Assembly: GCA_021772165.1 (NCBI GenBank)
Contig: JAJFMM010000113.1
Coordinates: 1-8,621 of the forward strand
Length of the DNA stretch: 8,621 nt
From: Chlamydiota bacterium
Lineage (GTDB): Bacteria > Chlamydiota > Chlamydiia > Chlamydiales > SM23-39
Direction: 5' to 3'
The notes beneath the pieces were generated by a model that saw nothing but the letters and a program-made list of their open reading frames with translations, ran no database searches and was not told the origin of the DNA. Below, one piece after another: positions 4,966 through 8,621 of this stretch. The position numbers and the translations under genes were made by a program. Each line of letters opens with the position of its first letter. Within the stretch, counting starts at the first letter, position 1.

Positions 4966-5331
4966 ATGGAAAAATCAGCAACACATAGTGGAAAGGATGT
5001 CGTCGTCCTACAGCCTTGCTCTAAAGAGTTTCCAAACATGCAGAGGGGGAAGTTCGAAGCCAGTGACTGTACTAGGATGATCTGTGACTTCAACCCCCGC
5101 AAGAAGATCCTGAAGACCATTGTTGAGTCTGTAGGAGGTTACCACAGCTCTGGAGTTTGCGAAGGCCACTTCGAAATCATGAAGGAGTGGATGAACGGGA
5201 GGCTTGAAGTAGTTTTCCCTGATGGATCTCCAATCAAAGAGAAGACAAGTCTTGAAGACACTGTCGAGATGATGACGGATCCCGATGGAGGACCGAGAAA
5301 GTGGAGGTTCGATGAACTCAAGTCAGCTTAG
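4966..5331 (+). CDS. Hypothetical 121-aa protein
   Basis: No family was recognised for this 121-residue protein. Cysteines C18, C35, C40 and C65 plus H60 and H68 could bind a metal, but their spacing fits no standard finger. A central helix KKILKTIVESVGGYH (46-60), a helix FEIMKEWMNG (69-78) and a strand LEVVFPDG (80-87) suggest a small alpha/beta domain, followed by an acidic helix SLEDTVEMM (95-103) and a basic-aromatic end RKWRFDELKS (111-120). The start codon is separated by only two bases from the previous TAG, so the two genes are probably translated in tandem. It is followed by the TATCAC leader of the next gene. Confidence 0.7.
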   Translation: MEKSATHSGKDVVVLQPCSKEFPNMQRGKFEASDCTRMICDFNPRKKILKTIVESVGGYHSSGVCEGHFEIMKEWMNGRLEVVFPDGSPIKEKTSLEDTVEMMTDPDGGPRKWRFDELKSA

Positions 5332-5356
5332 TATTACTATTTTTATCACTATCACT
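5332..5356 (+). promoter_or_regulatory. TATCAC-repeat leader 3
   Basis: Starting right after the previous TAG, the leader reads TATTACTATTTT, then TATCACTATCAC, then a single T before ATG 5357. It is nearly identical to leader 1 in order (T-block, then two TATCAC units), and no Shine-Dalgarno is present. Confidence 0.55.
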
Positions 5357-5680
5357 ATGGCTAAAACAACAACCAGAACCCTCAACAAGACGATCAAACA
5401 GCTGCAAGCGGATCTCTCACGGGCAAACTCAAGGCTCACCGGGAAGCTTGAGTTCCTTGATTCTCTGAAAAACGCTGTCTTCGGAAAGAATAAATCAATG
5501 CCAGACGATGAGCTTTTTGATGTGGTAGTGAAAATGAGAGCTATTGACACCTGGCCTACACAGCAGGAGAACCAGCGTTTATGGCACTTGATCCGAGTTA
5601 TCGCAAAAGACCCTTCCTTGAAGCAGGAAAAGGATCAATACGGAAACGTTGTAGGCATTAACTCAACAGTACAATTCTAA
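5357..5680 (+). CDS. Hypothetical 107-aa protein with N-terminal coiled coil
   Basis: This 107-residue protein was not recognised. Residues 8-42 form a likely helix or coiled coil (LNKTIKQLQADLSRANSRLT, then GKLEFLDSLKNAVF), followed by a segment with DDELFDVVVKMRAIDTW (50-66) and a helical end with LWHLIRVIAK (74-83). The frame is open to ATG 5285 inside the previous gene, but that start would translate the leader as SITIFITIT; ATG 5357, directly after the repeat, is the better choice. It could be a structural adapter or regulator; nothing in it identifies a task. It ends 11 nt before the lipoprotein gene. Confidence 0.7.
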   Translation: MAKTTTRTLNKTIKQLQADLSRANSRLTGKLEFLDSLKNAVFGKNKSMPDDELFDVVVKMRAIDTWPTQQENQRLWHLIRVIAKDPSLKQEKDQYGNVVGINSTVQF

Positions 5681-5691
5681 TCACAATCACT
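5681..5691 (+). promoter_or_regulatory. TATCAC-like leader 4 (degenerate)
   Basis: Directly after the TAA of the previous gene, TCACAATCACT leads into ATG 5692. With the last bases of the stop codon it reads AATCACAATCACT, which keeps the two-unit ATCAC spacing of leaders 1-3 but lacks the T-block. No Shine-Dalgarno. Confidence 0.45.
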
Positions 5692-6006
5692 ATGAAAAAA
5701 CTTATTATAGCCGTCATGGCTCTCACAATGCTCTCAGGTTGCTCGCAAACTCCTGAAGAGATGAAAGCTCAAATGGAACTCGAACAAGTCAGACACGAGA
5801 TCAGGGAGGCAGAGATGGCCGCTCGTCACGAAAGAATCATTAAAGGAAGGAAGCTGCAGGCAGAAATCGACTCTCACAAACCAGCGTCTGTCAGAGTTGC
5901 TGAAGATGCTTCTGACTCACTAGACAACGCTGTTGGAACAGCTGCAGGGGTCGGTGTTGGTGTTGGGGCACTTTGGCTTTTTGGGAAGATGATTGACGGA
6001 ATGTGA
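5692..6006 (+). CDS. Small lipoprotein with C-terminal glycine-rich membrane segment
   Basis: This 104-residue protein has a typical lipoprotein signal: MKK, a hydrophobic core LIIAVMALTM, and the lipobox LSGC with C17 as the lipidation site. A charged helix follows (PEEMKAQMELEQVRHEIREA and on to about residue 60), then a basic-polar segment and a glycine-rich hydrophobic stretch (AVGTAAGVGVGVGALWLFG, 80-98). It would be anchored in a membrane by lipid, with a helical rod. Possible roles include superinfection exclusion, an outer-membrane spanin subunit, or lysogenic conversion; none is demonstrated. The rod length is short for a spanin, and it is transcribed away from the endolysin. It is the only confident gene ending in TGA, and its last 87 bp overlap the end of the convergent membrane gene. 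Confidence 0.85.
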   Translation: MKKLIIAVMALTMLSGCSQTPEEMKAQMELEQVRHEIREAEMAARHERIIKGRKLQAEIDSHKPASVRVAEDASDSLDNAVGTAAGVGVGVGALWLFGKMIDGM

Positions 6007-6351
6007 TCCAAAGAAACCACTCTCCTCTCTTTTTAAGTGTGTAACGTACCAGATATTGGCAATGAGATATGTACCCATCATCCCCCACATATAGCTCAAG
6101 AGATTTTGAGTTGCTGCAATTCCTATGACAAACAAATCAATGAAGATCAGAACCATTCCTATCTCCAGCAGGGTTCCACAAAAAAACATCAAAACAACAC
6201 CAGCGAGGTGTTCTTGATTGTGTCTCAGATCAACAGGGTCTGAGCCATTTTCGAGTATATGCTTCCTGTGTCTTCGAGAGATTAAAAAAAGGTGAGCGCA
6301 ATGGGTCAGCATTATTCCTAGGACCACAATAGGGTACAGGATGAAGGGCAT
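5920..6351 (-). CDS. Polytopic membrane protein at the end of the lysis cassette
   Basis: From ATG 6351, one base after the holin stop (TAG-A-ATG), a 143-residue protein has about three membrane helices: MPFILYPIVVLGIMLTHCAH (1-20), GVVLMFFCGTLLEIGMVLIF with IDLFVIGIAA (51-80), and MMGTYLIANIWYV (91-103). The loop SRRHRKHILENGSDPVDLRH (25-44) between helices 1 and 2 is strongly charged. The C-terminal 30 residues, Cys/Pro/Asn-rich, are encoded antisense to the lipoprotein gene. A longer frame exists from 6465 but would overlap the holin, so 6351 is preferred. Position suggests a holin-associated or accessory lysis membrane protein; no family was recognised. Confidence 0.7.
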   Translation of the reverse strand: MPFILYPIVVLGIMLTHCAHLFLISRRHRKHILENGSDPVDLRHNQEHLAGVVLMFFCGTLLEIGMVLIFIDLFVIGIAATQNLLSYMWGMMGTYLIANIWYVTHLKREESGFFGSHSVNHLPKKPKCPNTNTDPCSCSNSVV

Positions 6352-6352
6352 T

Positions 6353-6709
6353 CTAGTCTTGGTTACCGGATAGAGTTCTTGCTTTCCTTTCCAGGTATCT
6401 ACTTCCATATTTTTCAACAAGCTCCATGATCTTGTTTCCTGAAATTCCAACAAATACCATAACAAATTTCTCGAGGTTTGTATCTATCCCTTCAGAGTAC
6501 ATGTATCCCAGGATCGCAGCAGCACCAAAAGCCATAACCATGGCAACGGCTATGTTCACAAAGAAGTTGAGGAACTTAAACTCCTCACCGTTTTTCACCT
6601 TTGATAGGTAGTAGACGGCTGAGGTTGTGGCTGCAATTATAAGAGCGGCAACCACTTGAGCACTGAGGCCAATTGCATGAAAGACCTGATTGATAAAAGA
6701 CTCCTGCAT
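6353..6709 (-). CDS. Lambda S-like three-helix holin
   Basis: This 118-residue protein has three hydrophobic segments (about 15-35, 47-71 and 80-99). Its pattern parallels lambda S: a first helix ending AVYYL, then KVKNGEEF (compare RGRYNGGAF in lambda S), a second alanine/methionine-rich helix, then KFVMVFVGISGNKIMELVEKY, matching the lambda S segment YITSVFIGYIGTDSIGSLIK closely in polarity and in FIG/VG positions. A charged, basic C-terminal tail follows (GSRYLERKARTLSG). Class I holins of this topology open large holes in the inner membrane so that the endolysin can reach the cell wall. A longer frame from 6853 would overlap the previous gene; ATG 6709, 11 nt after that gene's stop, is preferred. 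It has no Shine-Dalgarno. The similarity was judged by eye. Confidence 0.82.
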   Translation of the reverse strand: MQESFINQVFHAIGLSAQVVAALIIAATTSAVYYLSKVKNGEEFKFLNFFVNIAVAMVMAFGAAAILGYMYSEGIDTNLEKFVMVFVGISGNKIMELVEKYGSRYLERKARTLSGNQD

Positions 6710-6719
6710 GTCGGTGAGG

Positions 6720-6968
6720 TTATTTCTGAAGTTTGTAGAGAGCAGTACCAGCACCGAATGCTGCTGTCGCGACAGCTCCTGCTTGAAGTATGAACTCCTG
6801 AGGAGCGTACTGTTGTACGGCCGCATAAAGGAGGCCAATAGCTCCAGAAACAAATCCTGCGATTATTCGAGGATCAGCATTTTTGAACCACTTGTTTTTC
6901 AAGAATTGGACAGCTAATGTCATCATTGCTGATCCAATCAAAGCGTATTGAACGACGAAATTTTCCAT
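6720..6968 (-). CDS. Small three-helix membrane protein, holin-like
   Basis: Starting at ATG 6968, 10 nt after the endolysin stop, this 82-residue protein contains helices VVQYALIGSAMMTLAVQFL (5-23), IIAGFVSGAIGLLYAAVQQY (35-54) and ILQAGAVATAAFGAGTALY (60-78), joined by a basic loop KNKWFKNADPR (24-34). The size, small-residue-rich helices and place between endolysin and S-like holin fit a second holin or an antiholin. A longer frame to 7007 would overlap the endolysin and is not preferred. No Shine-Dalgarno is seen (CCCCAACACC before ATG). No family could be named. Confidence 0.75.
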   Translation of the reverse strand: MENFVVQYALIGSAMMTLAVQFLKNKWFKNADPRIIAGFVSGAIGLLYAAVQQYAPQEFILQAGAVATAAFGAGTALYKLQK

Positions 6969-6978
6969 GGTGTTGGGG

Positions 6979-7572
6979 TTACTTATCTTGATTATAGCGG
7001 TCATCACCTGTCACTGCACGGTGAATTAAAGCAATGATGCTGAAAATATTCCCAGCCAGAAGGGCAGGGATGTCTTTTACGTACTTAGAAGCCCACTTAA
7101 CTTCCTCTTCTTGCCACTTCTCGAGATCTGATTCTTTGTTCTCTGACCCTATTTCCTCCTTACAATACCCGAGGATATCGTTTGGAAGAAGACTTCCCCA
7201 ACATGATTTGTATGTGGCGAAGTGTCGATGTGGAAATACGTTCTTTTCGGGGATGCTGTATTTACCTTGCAGCTGTACAATCAAACTGTGGAGAGCTTTG
7301 CATTGCTTGAGCGTTGGCTCTTCAATGTCAAAATTACCAGTCAGGCAAATACCGATACTGCGGTAATTCATCATTTTTTGTGAAGTGTGAGCACCTGAGA
7401 CGTTCTCCTCTCTTCCCTTCTTCACAGTTCCATCAGCTTCGATGAGGTAGTGGTATCCAATCATACCCCACCCTTTCCCTTTGTGGTATCGATCTACAGC
7501 ATCAAACTGAGTTGGATTCTTCTTACGAGAAACAAGCGTGTGATGCACGATGATGTTTTGTGGTATGTTCAT
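6979..7572 (-). CDS. N-acetylmuramoyl-L-alanine amidase endolysin (Amidase_2 / T7-lysozyme type)
   Basis: This 197-residue enzyme would cut the amide bond between muramic acid and L-alanine in peptidoglycan. Amidase_2 signatures: IIVHHTLVS with H10/H11 (first zinc ligand), GYHYLIEADGTV with Y40 (compare catalytic Tyr46 of T7 lysozyme), GAHTSQ and IGICLTGNF (73-81), PHRHFATYKSCWG with H115 as ligand, K122 and C124 as the second catalytic Lys and third zinc ligand (KxC as in T7 lysozyme). No signal peptide is seen, so release needs a holin. After about residue 140, the C-terminus is a charged helix (KESDLEKWQEEEVKWASKYV) and an amphipathic segment IPALLAGNIFSIIALIHRAV (168-187) not needed for catalysis, perhaps for cell-wall or membrane contact. 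It starts 3 nt after the stop of the 80-aa gene. Confidence 0.93.
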   Translation of the reverse strand: MNIPQNIIVHHTLVSRKKNPTQFDAVDRYHKGKGWGMIGYHYLIEADGTVKKGREENVSGAHTSQKMMNYRSIGICLTGNFDIEEPTLKQCKALHSLIVQLQGKYSIPEKNVFPHRHFATYKSCWGSLLPNDILGYCKEEIGSENKESDLEKWQEEEVKWASKYVKDIPALLAGNIFSIIALIHRAVTGDDRYNQDK

Positions 7573-7575
7573 AGG

Positions 7576-7818
7576 CTATTTTCCTAAGAGTTGTTTAAGC
7601 TGGATCAAGCGCTCGAGGTCTCCTGCTGAATCGGTTTCTGCTGCCACTTTAGCATTGAGGGTTGCTATTTGAGACTCAATCAAAGCGTTTTCTTTTTCCT
7701 GTATTTCAAAAGCTGTTAAAGCAACAACCTCTACAATTTCCTCCACCACTCCTTCAGGAGAAAGAGCTTGGCTTCTTTTTAATTTTTCAGTGTCCGAGTT
7801 GTATGTTGGGTCTGCCAT
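7576..7818 (-). CDS. Small helical protein between tail gene and endolysin
   Basis: This 80-residue protein was not recognised. After a polar N-terminus (MADPTYNSDTEKLKRSQ) it is almost entirely helical: EGVVEEIVEVVALTAFEIQE (22-41), ENALIESQIATLNAKVAAE (43-61) and DLERLIQLKQLLG (67-79), with heptad-like hydrophobic spacing that suggests a coiled coil. Its place just downstream of a tail-tip/adhesin gene fits a tail-fibre assembly helper or a tail-associated component, but this is only inference. It starts two bases after the tail gene's stop. It has no Shine-Dalgarno (ATAACATCATAATT before ATG). Confidence 0.7.
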   Translation of the reverse strand: MADPTYNSDTEKLKRSQALSPEGVVEEIVEVVALTAFEIQEKENALIESQIATLNAKVAAETDSAGDLERLIQLKQLLGK

Positions 7819-7820
7819 AA

Positions 7821-8621
7821 TTATGATGTTATTCCTATATAAGCAAAGACTTGTGCCGCCTGACCAGCTTCTGAATATTCACCAATACCCATCGGCAGAA
7901 CCTCGATCTTTAAAGAGGTTGCGAACTTTATGGAAAACAATGAGGCGGAAATTGATGCTTCTAGACCTCCTAGATGAATTATTCTAGAGGCACTGCCATC
8001 TACTGTAACCCTTAAGGTGGCATTAATATTCAATAAAGGACCACCACTTTGATTTGAGGTAGCGTATTGTTGAACATATGGAGCGCTTGCTCCAAGAAAC
8101 TCACCAGATCCAGTGTAGTCAAAAATTGTAGCCGCCTTGTTATCACCCCAGTTGGTGATATCTCCATATGCAGAAGCCGTGACTGTTGATATATCAAGAC
8201 CAATCATAATATCTCCATTGGCAATATCAGCTGTACCAGCAGACATAGTGTCATTTGCTGAAAAGTAGTTGAGGAATGATCTTGTTGAATCTGTCGCGAT
8301 GTCTCTCAAGATACCTGGAACTGCCGCACCAAAAGCACGAACAGACCAAGATTCAGTAGCTGTGTCAAACTCCATTAATTGAGCCGGTATAGTTATCGTT
8401 ACTGAAGGAGCAGTGTATAGCCATACCTTTGTATTGTCGTCTGGGTCTGTGACAAGTACACAGTTGTCTATTCTGCTACCACCCAAAGCTGATGGGGGTA
8501 AAGGAAGTCTAGACCAAGAATCTCCAGCAACGTCATACACTTGGAATTCATTTAAGGCTATAGAATCATATGATGCTATGAGGTAAATTTTTCCATTAGA
8601 ATATCTTATTCTGCTAGATGT
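7821..8621 (-). CDS. C-terminal part of a Kelch-like tail fibre / receptor-binding protein (partial)
   Basis: The frame is open from the window edge to a TAA at 7821, giving at least 266 residues, so the gene's start lies outside. A GTG at 8540 is an internal codon, not a credible start: the 27 codons before it (RYSNGKIYLIASYD...NEFQVYD) continue the repeat. The first 60-70 residues show Kelch-type beta-propeller features: GKIYLIASYD, YDVAGDSWSRLPLPPSALGG and the later EFDTATESW. The rest is a beta-rich, Ser/Thr/Ala/Gly-rich region (GDITNWGD, IFDYTGSGEF, GPLLNINATLRVTVDGSAS, IHLGGLEASISASL) typical of phage tail-tip or fibre C-terminal domains. It probably binds the host surface; its place before an endolysin is usual for phage tail modules. 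Kelch assignment by eye. Confidence 0.72.
   Translation of the reverse strand, partial: TSSRIRYSNGKIYLIASYDSIALNEFQVYDVAGDSWSRLPLPPSALGGSRIDNCVLVTDPDDNTKVWLYTAPSVTITIPAQLMEFDTATESWSVRAFGAAVPGILRDIATDSTRSFLNYFSANDTMSAGTADIANGDIMIGLDISTVTASAYGDITNWGDNKAATIFDYTGSGEFLGASAPYVQQYATSNQSGGPLLNINATLRVTVDGSASRIIHLGGLEASISASLFSIKFATSLKIEVLPMGIGEYSEAGQAAQVFAYIGITS

Noticed and set aside
741..5691. TATCAC repeats as an anti-16S pairing site
   Set aside because: The motif resembles the 16S 3' end (GATCACCTCC) in the same sense rather than its complement, so it would not base-pair with it.

Overview
The window looks like part of a tailed double-stranded DNA phage or prophage (Caudoviricetes). It holds a rightward module of recombination genes and small accessory genes (positions 41 to 6006). 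Facing it is a leftward module with the end of a Kelch-like tail or receptor-binding gene, an amidase endolysin and three small membrane proteins (8621 to 5920). No rRNA, tRNA, integrase, insertion sequence or CRISPR array was seen. Host identity cannot be fixed. A bacterial lipoprotein signal and a lambda S-like holin point towards a diderm host. Almost no gene start has a Shine-Dalgarno sequence, which suggests a host or phage that starts translation differently (Bacteroidota-like or Patescibacteria-like groups are possible, but this is inference).

Rightward layout: a Cys-rich zinc-finger-like protein (41-340) is followed by a bidirectional terminator (about 366-390) and two possible sigma70-type promoters (395-422 and 472-500). 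Then come a small acidic protein, a RecA/Sak4-like phage AAA ATPase, a PD-(D/E)XK exonuclease, a small protein that overlaps the exonuclease stop by one base, and a DUF669-like probable ssDNA-binding protein. The last four form a plausible phage recombination or replication set. Next are a small membrane ORF overlapping a second small ORF, and an HD-domain protein of the SpoT/MESH1 (p)ppGpp hydrolase type. A strong 104-nt structured element (4308-4411) follows, then four small unrecognised or weakly recognised proteins, and finally a lipoprotein.

Leftward layout: the end of a tail or adhesin gene running off the window edge, an 80-aa helical protein, an N-acetylmuramoyl-L-alanine amidase, a small three-helix membrane protein, a lambda S-type holin, and a third membrane protein whose end overlaps the lipoprotein gene in the antisense direction.

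The most unusual features are these. Four genes share a leader with TATCAC-type repeats immediately upstream of ATG (TATCACTATCAC in three, a degenerate form in the fourth), and no confident start has a good ribosome-binding site. A compact structured RNA candidate sits downstream of the alarmone hydrolase. The alarmone hydrolase lacks the usual Asp of the HDxxED motif. A C6 tract could fuse a membrane helix to the next ORF by a +1 shift. Stop-codon use is skewed: TAG is common and TGA nearly absent.
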